Assembly (NCBI GenBank): GCA_038993745.2
Contig: CP160629.1
Span: 806,001-870,000, forward strand
DNA from: Aliivibrio fischeri
Lineage (GTDB): Bacteria > Pseudomonadota > Gammaproteobacteria > Enterobacterales > Vibrionaceae
DNA: 64,000 nt
Direction: 5' to 3'
Below are positions 39,767-50,486 of the stretch, piece after piece. Under the pieces are notes generated by a model that worked only from the letters and a program-made list of their open reading frames with translations, was not told the DNA's origin and did not search any database. The stretch's first letter is position 1; each line of letters starts with the position of its first letter. Both the position numbers and the translations under genes were made by a program.

Positions 39767-42447
39767 TTATTTTTGTTGAGGTTGAGGAGTAAAAAGTCGT
39801 AACCGGTTTGCATTGGTGACGACCGTTATAGATGAAAGTGCCATTGCTGCGCCTGCAACTACTGGACTTAGTAGCATGCCAGTAAATGGGAATAAAATGC
39901 CTGCCGCAACAGGGATCCCAATGGTATTGTATATAAATGCACCAAATAGATTTTGCTTCATATTTCTCATGGTTGCTTTGGATAATGTAATGGCATTGAC
40001 TGCAGTTAATAAAGAGTGATTCATTAACGTTAAATGTGCACTTTCAATTGCAACATCGCTGCCATTACCCATTGCAATGCCGACTTCAGCTTGTGCTAGT
40101 GCTGGGGCATCATTAATACCATCACCTATCATGGCCACTTTTTTGCCTTGTTTTTGCAGTTCTTGGATTGCTTGCGCTTTACCATCCGGTAATACTCCAG
40201 CAATGATTTGATTGATCCCTAGTTCTTTTGCTACGTGCTCTGCAGTCTCTTTACGATCGCCAGTTAACATGACAACATCAATACCAAGTTGGTTAAATTG
40301 CTTGATAGCAGCTTTGGAATCTAAGCGAATGGCATCACTGACCTGAATAACCCCGATACACTCTTGCTCATTAGCCACATATAAAGGCGTAGCTGATGGT
40401 GAAATAGATACATCAGGAGTTGGTATGTTGTTCTTAGTAAGGTAACGATGGTTACCAATAAATATGAGATTACCATTTACTATCGCTGATGCACCTAGGC
40501 CCAGTTCGGCAGTAAAATTTGTACTAGTAAGAGGTATCCAATGGTTGTCATTTAAATAATTCACAACCGCTAACGCCAATGGATGCTCAGAATGAGTTTC
40601 GACTGCTGCTGCGAGTGAAATTACTTCTTTTTCATCGTATTGGTTGAAAAGGGTGACGTGATTTACCCTTGGTTTCCCTTCCGTTAATGTTCCTGTTTTA
40701 TCTACAACAACCGTATCGATGGTGCTTGCAGTTTGAAGTACGTCAGCATCTTTAATTAATGCACCAAATTCAGCTGCTTTACCAATTCCTACGGTTACCG
40801 ACATAGGCGTTGCTAATCCAAGGGCGCAAGGACAAGCAATAATTAGAACCGTAGTGGCGACAACTAACATGTAACTTGATGTTGGCTCTGGACCAAAGTT
40901 ATACCAAATAAGAGCGGATAGAATTGCGATAATCATAACGCTCGGAACAAAGATTGATGATATTTTATCTGCCAATTTAGCTAATTTAGGTTTACTGCTC
41001 TGTGCATTTCGTACCATAGTAATAATACGAGCGAGCATGGTGTGCTCACCAACTTTCGTCGTTTTAAAGGTAAAGCTTCCTTGTTGATTGATGGTACCGG
41101 CATGTACGGCATTACCTAAGGATTTTAAGCTCGGTATTGGCTCTCCAGTTAACATGGCTTCATCAAGATAGCTCTCACCACTCAAGATAGTGCCATCAAC
41201 GGGAATTTTTTCACCGGGTTTAATTTTAATTACCATTCCTTCAACCACTTGAGTGACAGGCAAGGTAACCTCTTGGCTATCAATAATAACGGTAGCCGTT
41301 TGTGGTTGTAAGTTGATCAGTTTTTCAATGGCATTTGACGTGCGATTTCTGGCTTTAGTTTCAATGAGATTACCCAGTGTAATTAAGCCTAAGATCATTG
41401 CTGTTGCTTCAAAATACACATGACGAGCTTGTTCTGGGAAGAATTCAGGAAAAAGAACTAGTGCCATGGAATATAGCCAAGCAGAGCCTGTGCCTAATGC
41501 AACTAAGGTATCCATTGTTGCTCTATGGTGAGTAAAGGCTTTCCATGCATTCACAAAAAAGTGTCGACCGGCAGTCAGTAATAATCCTAAACAAATAAAC
41601 CCAATTACCCCCAAGCGATTTGGTCGTGAGTATTTGATATTTGCATATTGCCACCGAAAACGCCCCACAACATGAGCGGAGCACCGATGCTTAATGATAA
41701 AATAGTATTTCTTTTATGTTCAGAGGTTATTTTTAGAAACTGTTCTTTTTGTCGCTCTCTACGCTGTTCTTCACTGACACTTAGTTCTGCTCCATAACCG
41801 CCGTCTTCAATGCTTTTGATTAATGTCGGTACATCGATATCGCCATGAACGAGCGCGGTGCGTTCAGCAAGATTAACCGTCACTGAGTGTACGTTTTTAT
41901 TTTGTGCAATGATTTTTTCAACAGAAGATACGCAGCTCGCACACGTCATTCCAGACAATATTAATTGTGTCGTTTTTTCTGATGAATGGCTGATATTGTC
42001 TGTTTTTGAGCTATCAGATAGAGACGTTTGTTCCTCTTGATTATCAGATGCAGGTGATACGGAACTTGCGTGAAAGCCAATAGACTCAATGAGGTCGATA
42101 ATGTGTTGTTGCGAGTGAGTGGTTTCTAATTTCAATAGTGTTGTTGAAATAGACGTAATACTGGAATGCGATAAACCACTTAACGCTTCTTTGGTTTTAT
42201 TGACGCACTTACCACAATTTAATCCAGATAAATAAAGAGTGACATCTTGTGCTTTAGGGACGGAGTATCCCAGCTCTGTGATTAATTTAACCACCTCTTG
42301 ATAAGAGAGACTGGTGGTTAGCTTTGTATCCGTTTTAGTTACCGAGTATTGCTGTACATGCGGATTATCTGCAAATGCTTTTTCTATTTTTGCAATACAA
42401 CGACCACAGTTTAATCCCGCTAAAGGCAGATTGAATTCTTGACTCAT
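39767..42447 (-). pseudogene. copA: Cu(I)-exporting P-type ATPase CopA, frameshifted by one missing base
   Basis: This P1B-ATPase expels Cu(I) from the cytoplasm. Three N-terminal metal-binding domains carry GLNCGRC, GLNCGKC and GMTCASC. The membrane part has the CPC motif in ACPCALGLATP, the phosphorylated Asp in DKTGTLTEGKP, the HP motif in SEHPLALAV, and GDGINDAPAL. The frame breaks at 41608-41612: five C's where six are needed to read DQIAWGVIGFICLG. The restored length is about 893 residues. Copper export is important but not always essential, so decay is possible, yet the single homopolymer deletion fits the window-wide error pattern. Confidence 0.92.
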
Positions 42448-42481
42448 AATAACCTCGATAACCTATCTTGATATTAGGCAT

Positions 42482-42512
42482 CATAAACCTTACAGTTAAT
42501 GGAAGGTCAAGA
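42482..42512 (-). promoter_or_regulatory. copA promoter with CueR operator
   Basis: On the minus strand TTGACC and TATGAT are separated by 19 bases, the over-long spacer typical of MerR-family control. An inverted repeat ACCTT-N11-AAGGT (42489-42509) sits in that spacer, matching the CueR site. CueR is encoded divergently next to it. Confidence 0.88.
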
Positions 42513-42532
42513 AGAAAAGTAAAGAGAGTTGT

Positions 42533-42934
42533 ATGAACATAAGTGAAGTAGCGAAATTAACTGGATTAACAGCAAAAGCAATTCGTTTTTATGAAAGTAA
42601 AGGGATAATAAAAGAGGCGAGTCGTGGCGCAAATGGGTATCGTCAATATACACAACATCAAGTAGATGAGTTGTTACTTATCCGTCGCTCAAGGTTAGTT
42701 GGGTTTAACTTAGATGAATGTCAAGAGCTGTTAAATTTATCGAATAATCCAAATAGACGAAGTGCGGATGTAAAACAAAAAACACTAGAAAAGGTTTCAG
42801 AAATAGAAACTAAGATAGAAGAGTTAGAAAGGATGAAGAAAACGTTATTAGATCTAGCTGATACATGTCCTGGTGATGATAGTAATGACTGTCCAATCAT
42901 TAAAGGATTAACCTGTTGTCATGAGAATAAATAA
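42533..42934 (+). CDS. cueR: Cu(I)-responsive MerR-family regulator CueR
   Basis: The 133-residue regulator has the MerR winged helix [20 protein letters not shown] at the N-terminus, a dimerisation helix, and the metal loop CPGDDSNDC near residues 112-120, the two-cysteine arrangement that selects monovalent Cu, Ag and Au ions. A C-terminal CC pair (GLTCCHENK) is also seen. The divergent position beside copA and its operator settles the assignment. Confidence 0.95.
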   Translation: MNISEVAKLTGLTAKAIRFYESKGIIKEASRGANGYRQYTQHQVDELLLIRRSRLVGFNLDECQELLNLSNNPNRRSADVKQKTLEKVSEIETKIEELERMKKTLLDLADTCPGDDSNDCPIIKGLTCCHENK

Positions 42935-42969
42935 CAACAGGTTAAATAATGACAGGTTATATGCTTACT

Positions 42970-43824
42970 TTAATAAAGTAGAGAATAGAGTTGGCGACGG
43001 AATTTACCAGCGATAGGGTTACCTTGACCTAGAGCTGATAAAATATCCATCATCACTTTTTTTACTTGGCCATCTTGAGCATTAAGATCGTTAACTAATA
43101 TCGCCATTAAAATCTCTAACGCCTCTTCTTGGCGATTCACTTGGCTGTATTGAATAGCAAGCTCTAATGCGACTTCTGTATTAGTTGGATCTGCGTTGTG
43201 TTTTTCTTCTAGTGCTTGGATTTCAGGTGTATTACCTGCTTGCTTATGCAGTTCAAGCTTAGCAACTAATTCTTTATATTTACTATCTTGATCTTGCATT
43301 AAAATTTCAGACAAGACGCTTTCAGCTTGCTCATAAGCTTGTGTTTCAATATAGCATTGAGCGATATGAAGCTTGATCTGCCCATTGCCACCAAAATGAT
43401 CTAATAAAGCAAGCAACATAGGAAGGGCCGCTTGGTATTCACCCTCTTCAACTAACTTAAACGCTTGACCTAATTGAAGCTCTTCTTGACTAGGTAAGTG
43501 TTTGCTTAACATATCTTGGATGGCTTCAATTGTTTGAGGCCCCCCCATACCATCTACGGCTTGACCATTTTTAAATAAAGCAATAGTAGGTAATGTTTGC
43601 ACCCCAAATTGTTGAGCAAGGCCTTGTTGTTCTTGGCAATTAAGTAGGGCAAGGGTAACAGCATCACCGTATTGTTGGGCAAGCTGTTGAAGTGCAGGTA
43701 TTACAGAAAGGCTTTCTTGGCTCATTGGCGCCCAGAAGTGAATCAACACAGGGGTTTGCACTGAGCTTTCTATAATTTGCTGGAAATTTTGTTCGTTCAA
43801 TTCAACGCTATGTTCTGCTTGCAT
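42970..43824 (-). CDS. ybbN: Thioredoxin-like co-chaperone YbbN (CnoX)
   Basis: The protein has a thioredoxin fold (residues 1-110) followed by TPR-like repeats. The active site reads WAPMSQES without the CxxC pair, so it should lack classical oxidoreductase activity, like the SxxC form of E. coli. CnoX protects GroEL clients under oxidative stress. ATG at 43824 behind AGGA gives MQAEHSVELNEQNFQQII and 284 residues (E. coli 284). The frame from 43947 would add an unrelated hydrophobic segment overlapping a terminator. It is convergent with cueR. Confidence 0.92.
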   Translation of the reverse strand: MQAEHSVELNEQNFQQIIESSVQTPVLIHFWAPMSQESLSVIPALQQLAQQYGDAVTLALLNCQEQQGLAQQFGVQTLPTIALFKNGQAVDGMGGPQTIEAIQDMLSKHLPSQEELQLGQAFKLVEEGEYQAALPMLLALLDHFGGNGQIKLHIAQCYIETQAYEQAESVLSEILMQDQDSKYKELVAKLELHKQAGNTPEIQALEEKHNADPTNTEVALELAIQYSQVNRQEEALEILMAILVNDLNAQDGQVKKVMMDILSALGQGNPIAGKFRRQLYSLLY

Positions 43825-43899
43825 ATCTTGTCCTAAAATCAGAATTATCTCTTTTAGTAGATATATGGCGTTAGTGGCTATTTTCAAGGAGACAAAAAA

Positions 43900-43935
43900 C
43901 AAGAAAGCCACGATATTAATATATTGTGGCTTTTT
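43900..43935 (-). terminator. Terminator after the 21-residue micropeptide gene
   Basis: Stem AAAGCCAC / GTGGCTTT with an AT-rich inner part is followed on the minus strand by CTTGTTTTTTG. It separates the micropeptide gene from ybbN. Confidence 0.75.
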
Positions 43936-43956
43936 GTTTGCAAGCAAAGGTTACTA

Positions 43957-44022
43957 TTAGATCAGTATGAATACCGCAACCGCTACACTCACACAGATCC
44001 AGTTAATTTTTCCTAGTGTCAT
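43957..44022 (-). CDS. Putative 21-residue membrane micropeptide
   Basis: The frame begins MTLGKINWICVSVAVAVF and ends with LI. A single transmembrane helix is likely. GAGGGA lies six bases before the ATG, a strong site, and a terminator follows 21 bases after the stop. A -10-like TAATACTAT lies upstream, so it appears to be its own transcription unit. No family is recognised. Confidence 0.55.
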   Translation of the reverse strand: MTLGKINWICVSVAVAVFILI

Positions 44023-44151
44023 ACTTCCCTCGAAAACACTAATCGACCAGATAGTATTAAATATACGATTGCTTTATGACACTAATATTACATTTTTATC
44101 TTTTTCTCGTATTTATTAAAAATTACACAGTGGTGGCGGTATAAAGTTACA

Positions 44152-44979
44152 TTAATCACTCTTATTTAAGATCTTATCGAGGATTTTTGTTGGTAAAATA
44201 CGTTTAAGAAATGCAAATAAATACGTTGGAAAGGTAACCCGATACCTTACTTTTGGTTTTGTGGAATTTAAGGCGTGTAGTAATGGGGAAATGACGGCGG
44301 TTGATGGTAAAACAAACGCACTACCTGACTTTTCTTTTTCGAGTCTTTGTTGCTGAATAAGGTATTTTTCCTTATGAGGGCTATTTTCTACATCTATCCA
44401 TTTATTAAATGCTTTCAATGCGTTAGAACGAAATTCGGTTTCTATTGGTCCAGGTTCAATTAAGCAGACTTTAATGTTTGTATCTGATAGTTCTAGACGT
44501 AACGTATCTGTCCAACCTTCAATAGCAAATTTTGATGCGTTATAAGCTCCACGGTATTTCATAGCAACAATACCTAAAACAGAGCTGTTTTGAATGATAC
44601 GTCCTTGATTTTGTTCTCTCATTATAGGGAGTAATTCTGTTACTAACTGATGCCAACCAAAGAAATTAGCTTCGAACTGTTCTTTTAAGACATCACGAGG
44701 TAGATCTTCGAGTGCTCCTGCCTGTCCATAAGCCCCATTATTAAATAAAGCGTATAATTTTCCATCAGTTAGTGCTTTTATTTTGTGCACAGCATCACTG
44801 ACGCTCTGAGGATCATTATAATCGAGTTGTAAGCAAGTGAGCCCTTCCTTCTGAAGTCGAATAACATCTTCTTCTTTTCTACATGAGGCGATAACATCAA
44901 AGCCGTGTTGCTGTAATTGGTGAGCTGCGGTATATCCGATACCTGTAGAGCAGCCAGTTATAAATATAGAACGCTTCAT
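44152..44979 (-). CDS. Short-chain dehydrogenase/reductase family protein
   Basis: The 275-residue classical SDR has the NAD(P)-binding ITGCSTGIGYTAAHQL near residues 6-21, LFNNGAYG near 83-90 in place of NNAG, the catalytic Ser in NSSVLG near 136-141, and YNASK near 150-154. Substrate preference cannot be read. Arg and Lys residues after the second strand (SCRKEED) suggest NADP(H). It stands alone, with about 180 bases to the proX terminator. Confidence 0.88.
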   Translation of the reverse strand: MKRSIFITGCSTGIGYTAAHQLQQHGFDVIASCRKEEDVIRLQKEGLTCLQLDYNDPQSVSDAVHKIKALTDGKLYALFNNGAYGQAGALEDLPRDVLKEQFEANFFGWHQLVTELLPIMREQNQGRIIQNSSVLGIVAMKYRGAYNASKFAIEGWTDTLRLELSDTNIKVCLIEPGPIETEFRSNALKAFNKWIDVENSPHKEKYLIQQQRLEKEKSGSAFVLPSTAVISPLLHALNSTKPKVRYRVTFPTYLFAFLKRILPTKILDKILNKSD

Positions 44980-45115
44980 AAATCCCTATAAATGTTTATT
45001 AGCAAACCAAATAAGTACATAGACCTTATTTTCGCTGACATAAGTACAATAGAAAACAGTATAAAGTAGGGGTTATAGAATTGATAATTCGAGTGTGAGA
45101 TTTTGTGTATAAAAC

Positions 45116-45146
45116 AAAAAAAGCCAATAATGCTATTGGCTTTTTT
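45116..45146 (-). terminator. Terminator of the proVWX operon
   Basis: A strong stem AAAAAGCCAATA / TATTGGCTTTTT with T tract on the minus strand, after proX. Confidence 0.9.
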
Positions 45147-45163
45147 GGGAGTATGATGAAGGA

Positions 45164-46171
45164 TTACATGGCTGCTTTTTTCGCTTCATTTATCCAAGAA
45201 TCAAATAAATTACGGTTTGCTTTTATCCAACCATTGACGTGAGATTCAATATCAGCAGTGTTGTTTTTACCTTTACTCATCATCATGTTTTGCGCACTCA
45301 CATCGTTGATGTTTAGCTTAATTATTTCAAATAACTTTGCAGCTGCTGGGTTTTGTGCCGCAAATTCTTTATTCGCAATAATACGCATAGAGTTCATTTC
45401 AAAACCGTAGTTTTTACCATTTGATAATGTGGTATCTACATTTTTACGTTCACCCGGTAATGCAGAGAAAGGAACTTCTAACCAAACAACGTCTTTATTT
45501 GGTACTAGAACACCACTTACCCAGTAAGGTGTCCACGTATAGTAGAGAATTGGCTCGCCATTTTTATAACGTGAAATCGTATCAGCAATAATTGCTGCGT
45601 AGTTACCTTGGTTATGTGTGACAGTATCTTCAAGTTGATAAGTCTCAATTTGGTGTTCGATTACCATTTCGCAGCCCCAACCAGGGTTACAACCAGTAAG
45701 ATCCGCTTTGCCATCACCATCAGCATCAAATAATTTAGCTATCTTTGGATCTTTTAATTGACCAATATTAGTGATGCCATATTTCTCTGCTGTTTTTTTA
45801 TCAATTAAGTAACCTTGAGCTGCGCCACTTACGTATTGGCCTTGACGGTAGAATTTGTCATCACCACCAGACATTGTGTATTTATCGGCATGAAGAGGGA
45901 ACCATCCAACAGCAAGAAATGTTGCATCGCCTTTAGAAATTGATGTGTAAGCAACGTTGTAATCCACTTCTTTTGTTGGTTGTACATCATAACCAAGTTC
46001 TTCAAGAGCGCGATTTACAATCGAGGTTTGAAATGTTTCTTCAGCAACTGTTGATTGAAGAGCTTGAACGCTAACTCCTTCTCCTGGAAGCTTTTCAGCC
46101 CAAACATTAGTAGATAAAGCTAATGTTGAAACGATACTGGCTGTTAGTGTTTTCTTCCATGAATTAATCAT
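45164..46171 (-). CDS. proX: Glycine betaine ABC transporter, periplasmic binding protein ProX
   Basis: The 335-residue binding protein has a Sec signal (cleavage expected after STNVWA, about residue 25). It captures glycine betaine or proline betaine through a tryptophan box; relevant blocks are [12 protein letters not shown] near 78-89, [18 protein letters not shown] near 156-173 and [14 protein letters not shown] near 219-232. The disulphide pair in GCNPGWGC is as in E. coli ProX. It lies two bases after proW. This is an important osmoprotection function in a marine organism. Confidence 0.96.
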   Translation of the reverse strand: MINSWKKTLTASIVSTLALSTNVWAEKLPGEGVSVQALQSTVAEETFQTSIVNRALEELGYDVQPTKEVDYNVAYTSISKGDATFLAVGWFPLHADKYTMSGGDDKFYRQGQYVSGAAQGYLIDKKTAEKYGITNIGQLKDPKIAKLFDADGDGKADLTGCNPGWGCEMVIEHQIETYQLEDTVTHNQGNYAAIIADTISRYKNGEPILYYTWTPYWVSGVLVPNKDVVWLEVPFSALPGERKNVDTTLSNGKNYGFEMNSMRIIANKEFAAQNPAAAKLFEIIKLNINDVSAQNMMMSKGKNNTADIESHVNGWIKANRNLFDSWINEAKKAAM

Positions 46172-46173
46172 TC

Positions 46174-47255
46174 TTATTTCTCCTTAAGTTTCAGTTCTTG
46201 TTTTGGTTCTTTTTTTTGAGCAAATATTTTTAATAAGATGGCGACAGGTCCCATTTGATACCAACGTAATTTGGTATTGCCTGCGTTTACACCTAATACT
46301 TGAGTGATTCTATCGAGTAAAATGGCAAGGATAACAATACCTAGACCACCAACGGCAGCTAGCCCCATATCCAACCTTCCGATACCTCGTAATACCATTT
46401 GACCTAAACCACCTACAGCAATCATAGATGCGATAACAACCATAGACAGAGATAGCATTAAGGTTTGGTTTACACCAGCCATGATAGTTGGCAGCGCTAG
46501 AGGTAATTGGATTCGATAAAGCATCTGTTTTTTATTTGCACCAAAAGAGTGTCCAGCTTCAATAAGGTCGGTAGGTACTTGCTGAATACCGAGTATGGTT
46601 AAACGAACAACCGGAGGTAAAGCAAAAATGATGGTTACGACTACACCTGGAACATTACCAATACCAAATAGCATAACGATTGGAACTAAATAAACGAATG
46701 CAGGGGTGGTTTGCATTGCATCTAAGATAGGTCTAATAAATTTGGCAGCAGTGCGACTTCTTGCTAACCAGATCCCCATAGGGAGTCCGATAAGTAAACA
46801 GAAAAACACAGAGGTCATCACCAGAGCAAGGGTCGTCATCGCTTGTGACCAAGCACCGATAAGTCCTATAAATAACAGTGAAATTGCAGTGGATACACCA
46901 AGTTTTAGATTTGAAAATTGCCACGCAAGTAAAAATAAAATAAGCAACATGAATGGCGCAGGTGTTGATACAAGAGCGGTTTCAAAAGAGCTTAAAATAA
47001 AGTCGATAGGAACACGTATTGCTTGAAATAGGGGCGACCATGCTCCACTAACCAATTTAATCCAGATTCAACCCATGTATCTACAGGAAGAACCGCTTCT
47101 TCAAATGGATTTAAAATATCAAAAGATTTAGTGTCTACTGTTTCTGTTGTTAACCAATCGTTTGAAGATGCTGATTCGCTTGCTTGACCCCAAGGATCGT
47201 TTGATTGAGTTTCAGTTTGTGACCATGGATCATTTGTTGTTTGATTTGCTGACAT
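46174..47255 (-). pseudogene. proW: Glycine betaine ABC transporter permease ProW, frameshifted by one missing base
   Basis: ProW forms the membrane channel of ProU. The N-terminal soluble arm has three NDPW/NDW-type repeats (TNDPWSQT, SNDPWGQA, SNDWLTTE), comparable with the E. coli arm. Membrane helices start after [20 protein letters not shown], and the coupling motif region [20 protein letters not shown] is in the second fragment. The frame breaks at 47031-47034 (GGGG, expected five). Restoration reads [17 protein letters not shown]. The restored length is about 360 residues (E. coli 354). Flanking proV and proX are intact. Confidence 0.93.
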
Positions 47256-47258
47256 GAC

Positions 47259-48446
47259 CTATCCCTTATCTAACGTTTGTAGAAGTCGTGATTTAGTCAC
47301 AACACCAAAGTAATTACCGTTTTTGTCAACGACAGGAACGGAATAAGGAACGTCAGCAACAATACCTAAAATATCATTAATTGGTTGTTCAGGTGTAAGA
47401 GTGACGCCATTTGCCAATTGAGCACTTATTAATGAATTATGGTCATTATGAGCTTCGCGAAGAGAGTCGACAGAGACTATGCCAGAGTAGTGGTTACTTT
47501 TATCGACAATAATCCCATACTCGCGATCATTATCAATTAAGATTTGAAGAGCTGAAGCTGGGCCATCATGTTCTGATTTTTTAAAAACAGCGGCAGGTTT
47601 TTTTCGTGCAATATCTTTAGCCGTTAAAACGCTAGCAACATTTACACCTCTGAAAAATGCTTCAACATAGTCATTGGCTGGATTATTAAGGATATCATCT
47701 GGAGTGCCTACTTGAACGACTTCACCATTTTGCATAATAGCAATGCGATCACCGATCCTCATCGCTTCATCAAGATCATGAGAGATAAAAACTATCGTGC
47801 GTTTATCGTCATTTTGTAAGCGAATGAGCTCGTCTTGCATTTCAGTTCTGATTAAAGGATCAAGAGCAGAAAATGCCTCATCCATTAATAAAATATCTGG
47901 ATCACAAGCTAATGCTCTAGCAAGACCAACTCGTTGTTTCATACCACCAGATAGTTCATCAGGGTAAGATTCAGAATAGGCACCAAGTCCAACTCTATCT
48001 AGCGCTTCTAGTGCACTTGCTTTTCTTTTTTCCGTATCAACTCCTGCGAGTTCTAAACCAAAAGCTGCATTTTCTATGACTGTCATGTGTGGCATTAGAG
48101 CGAAGTTTTGAAAAACCATGGAGATGTTGTTGCGGCGGACTTGGCGAAGTTCTTCTTCTGAAATGTGGGCGATGTCTTTTCCTCTGAGAAACACATTACC
48201 TTTTGTTGGTTCGATAAGTCGATTGAGAAGACGAACTAATGTGGATTTTCCAGAACCAGAAAGTCCCATTATTACGAAAATTTCGCCTTCTTGAATACTA
48301 AGAGAAACATCATTAACCCCAATCGTTAATCCCGTTTTCTCAAACACTTGATCTTTATTTGCGCCTTTATCAATCATTGAAAATGCACGTTCAGTGTCTT
48401 CTCCAAATACTTTGTACAGTCCCTTAACTTCCAGTATGGGATTCAT
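47259..48446 (-). CDS. proV: Glycine betaine/proline ABC transporter ATP-binding subunit ProV
   Basis: The 395-residue ATPase has Walker [16 protein letters not shown] near residues 60-74, the Q-loop in [13 protein letters not shown], the signature [17 protein letters not shown] near 160-176, Walker [14 protein letters not shown] near 182-194, and two C-terminal CBS domains (from about 275), which in this transporter family sense ionic strength. Length matches E. coli ProV (400). It is the first gene of the operon, four bases before proW. Confidence 0.96.
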   Translation of the reverse strand: MNPILEVKGLYKVFGEDTERAFSMIDKGANKDQVFEKTGLTIGVNDVSLSIQEGEIFVIMGLSGSGKSTLVRLLNRLIEPTKGNVFLRGKDIAHISEEELRQVRRNNISMVFQNFALMPHMTVIENAAFGLELAGVDTEKRKASALEALDRVGLGAYSESYPDELSGGMKQRVGLARALACDPDILLMDEAFSALDPLIRTEMQDELIRLQNDDKRTIVFISHDLDEAMRIGDRIAIMQNGEVVQVGTPDDILNNPANDYVEAFFRGVNVASVLTAKDIARKKPAAVFKKSEHDGPASALQILIDNDREYGIIVDKSNHYSGIVSVDSLREAHNDHNSLISAQLANGVTLTPEQPINDILGIVADVPYSVPVVDKNGNYFGVVTKSRLLQTLDKG

Positions 48447-48835
48447 GTTTTAGATCCTTTATTAAAAAATTACTTAGTACTATAAGTAAAATGCGGTTAA
48501 TAATCAAGAGTTACCATATTGTAAAATTATTCACCAAATTCATTTTTTTGATAAATGAGTCGCATAAGTGCGAATTTGTGTTTTGTAAGTAATTGATTGT
48601 ACGTAGTTTAAAGTCTTGGTAATAAGCAATAGTATCAATTTAATAACATGTTGAATCTGGAGATTAGATTGAAAACAAATGAAGTTAATAGAGGTATTTT
48701 GATAATTGATTTGAGTACGAATTAAATTCTAGAGAGGAGGGAACTATGTGCTAATGATCAGCTCTATCTTCACTTCGATAAACAATGACATTGTCTACTC
48801 GAAGTGAATGATATTTTAAAGTGGAAGGGGCGAGG
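48447..48835. other. 389-base region between proV and yfcH
   Basis: There is no convincing gene. It holds the proV promoter region (strongly AT-rich, as expected for an osmoregulated, H-NS-sensitive promoter) and the extended dyad at 48770-48808. I could not fix -10/-35 elements with confidence. Confidence 0.5.
48770..48808. repeat. Extended dyad between proV and yfcH
   Basis: Outer arms TTCACTTCGA / TCGAAGTGAA and inner arms ACAATG / CATTGT share one axis, giving a long cruciform-capable element. There is no T tract, so it is not a normal terminator. It could be a yfcH end structure or a dispersed intergenic repeat. Confidence 0.6.
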
Positions 48836-49741
48836 TTATTGTAGAAGTTGTTTTAATGCCGATTCTATCCGTGAGTAGCGAAATTTGAATCCTTCATTAA
48901 CTAAACGTTTTGGTCTTATACGTTGGCTATCTAAAAGTAATACTGCGGATTCACCTAGAATTGTTTTAATTAATAATTTAGGGGTGAATAAAAAATGTGG
49001 GCGTTGCAGTGTTCCTGCTAAGGTTTGGCTAAATACGCGGTTGGTTACAGGGTGAGGAGCCGTGATGTTATAAATACCATGGCTTTGCTCTTCAAAAACT
49101 AGGTGTAAGATAGCAGAAACCATATCATCAATATGTATCCATGACATATATTGTTTACCGTTACCGATTGGTCCACCTAAACCGAGTTTGTATGGGAGTA
49201 ACATTTTTCCTAGTGCTCCACCAGATTGCGATAACACAATGCCAGTACGCAGTATGCAAACTCGAGTATTGTCGTTTTGAGCTTGGAGTGCTTTGCTTTC
49301 CCATTCTTGACATACTTGATGAGTAAAATCGGGTAGGGATACCTGCATGCTTTCGTCTATGTTCTTATTATCATGATTGCCGTAATAGCCGATAGCTGAT
49401 CCAGAAATAAAACAACTAGGTGGAGTTGAAGAGGCAAGACAAAGTTCAGAAAGCTGTTGTGTTAGTTCACATCTACTCTGAATGATTTTTTTCTTTTGTT
49501 TTTTTGTCCATTTTTTATCGGCAATGGGTTCTCCAGCTAGATTGATAATAATATCTATATCATTGAAGTTTGGAAAAGATGACAGGTCAGAAACAAACTC
49601 TACATGTGGTAAAGCAAGGTGGTTTAAAGAAAGTTGGGCTTTTTTTATATTTCGAGTAAGAAGGATTAAGTGATGCCCTTTTAGGTGGTCGAGTAATTGC
49701 TTTCCTATTAATCCTGTACTACCTGTTATGAGTATTTTCAT
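48836..49741 (-). CDS. yfcH: TIGR01777 family NAD-dependent epimerase/dehydratase-like protein YfcH
   Basis: The 301-residue Rossmann protein begins MKILITGSTGLIGKQLLDHL (GxxGxxG). It carries INLAGEPIADKKWTKKQK near residues 86-103, SGSAIGYYGN near 131-140, and a C-terminal domain ending RYSRIESALKQLL, typical of the SDR39U1/YfcH group. The catalytic role is unknown. In this family the tyrosine-lysine pair of SDRs is altered. It is divergent from yfcE, a pairing also known from E. coli. Confidence 0.88.
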   Translation of the reverse strand: MKILITGSTGLIGKQLLDHLKGHHLILLTRNIKKAQLSLNHLALPHVEFVSDLSSFPNFNDIDIIINLAGEPIADKKWTKKQKKKIIQSRCELTQQLSELCLASSTPPSCFISGSAIGYYGNHDNKNIDESMQVSLPDFTHQVCQEWESKALQAQNDNTRVCILRTGIVLSQSGGALGKMLLPYKLGLGGPIGNGKQYMSWIHIDDMVSAILHLVFEEQSHGIYNITAPHPVTNRVFSQTLAGTLQRPHFLFTPKLLIKTILGESAVLLLDSQRIRPKRLVNEGFKFRYSRIESALKQLLQ

Positions 49742-49868
49742 CTCGTCTCCTGCAAGATATTTTCGTTATCTGTCTAACTAAGTATAAATTGACTTCAATG
49801 ATTGGCAACTTTGCTTACATTTCCTTTATACTTTGTGTTCGCATTATATCGATATTTAAGGACCTTTC

Positions 49869-50420
49869 GTGAAACTATTTTTTGCTTCGGATCTGCATGG
49901 ATCTTTACCTGCAACCCAGCGTGTTATTGATACGTTTCTAGCTTCAAAAGCAGATCACCTGATTTTACTTGGGGATTTAATTAATTTTGGTCCACGAAAC
50001 CCATTACCTGAAGGTCACAACCCAATTGCGGTTGCCGAATTATTAAATCAATATGCAGATTCTATCATTGCAGTAAGAGGGAATTGTGACAGTGAAGTTG
50101 ATCAGATGCTGCTTTCATTTCCTATCATGTCTGATTATCACATTGTGCTATTACCAACGGGTCAAAAATTATTTTTAACTCATGGCCATATTTATAATGC
50201 TGATAAGCGACCACCATTGAAAAAAGGCGATATTATCGCTCATGGTCATACGCATATTACGGTTGCTGAGTGGGTTGGAGAGCAAATTATTTTTAATCCA
50301 GGTTCAACAACTTTCCCACGTATTGAAGGGGAAAAAGCAAGTTATGGGTTACTTGATGGACAGACGCTAAGTGTATGTGATTTTGAAGGTAATACTTTGC
50401 ACTCGATTGATATTCAATAA
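49869..50420 (+). CDS. yfcE: Phosphodiesterase YfcE
   Basis: The 183-residue calcineurin-like metallophosphodiesterase has the complete metal-site series: FASDLHGS (DxH) near residues 5-12, LGDLINFGPR near 35-44, VRGNCDSEVD near 69-78, LTHGH near 103-107 and HGHTH near 125-129. E. coli YfcE hydrolyses phosphodiester model substrates with Mn. The physiological substrate is unknown. Length agrees (184). A strong terminator follows. Confidence 0.94.
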   Translation: MKLFFASDLHGSLPATQRVIDTFLASKADHLILLGDLINFGPRNPLPEGHNPIAVAELLNQYADSIIAVRGNCDSEVDQMLLSFPIMSDYHIVLLPTGQKLFLTHGHIYNADKRPPLKKGDIIAHGHTHITVAEWVGEQIIFNPGSTTFPRIEGEKASYGLLDGQTLSVCDFEGNTLHSIDIQ

Positions 50421-50440
50421 TTATATTTTTTAGATATAAA

Positions 50441-50469
50441 AAAGAAGCGTAACAATCGCTTCTTTTTTA
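50441..50469 (+). terminator. Terminator of yfcE
   Basis: Stem AAGAAGCG / CGCTTCTT followed by TTTT lies between yfcE and convergent toxS. Confidence 0.88.
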
Positions 50470-50486
50470 TTAGTTTGAAATCATGG

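Noticed and set aside
43825..43947. Longer N-terminus for ybbN with a hydrophobic segment
   Set aside because: It overlaps a terminator and lacks a ribosome-binding site. The ATG at 43824 fits both the signal and the family.
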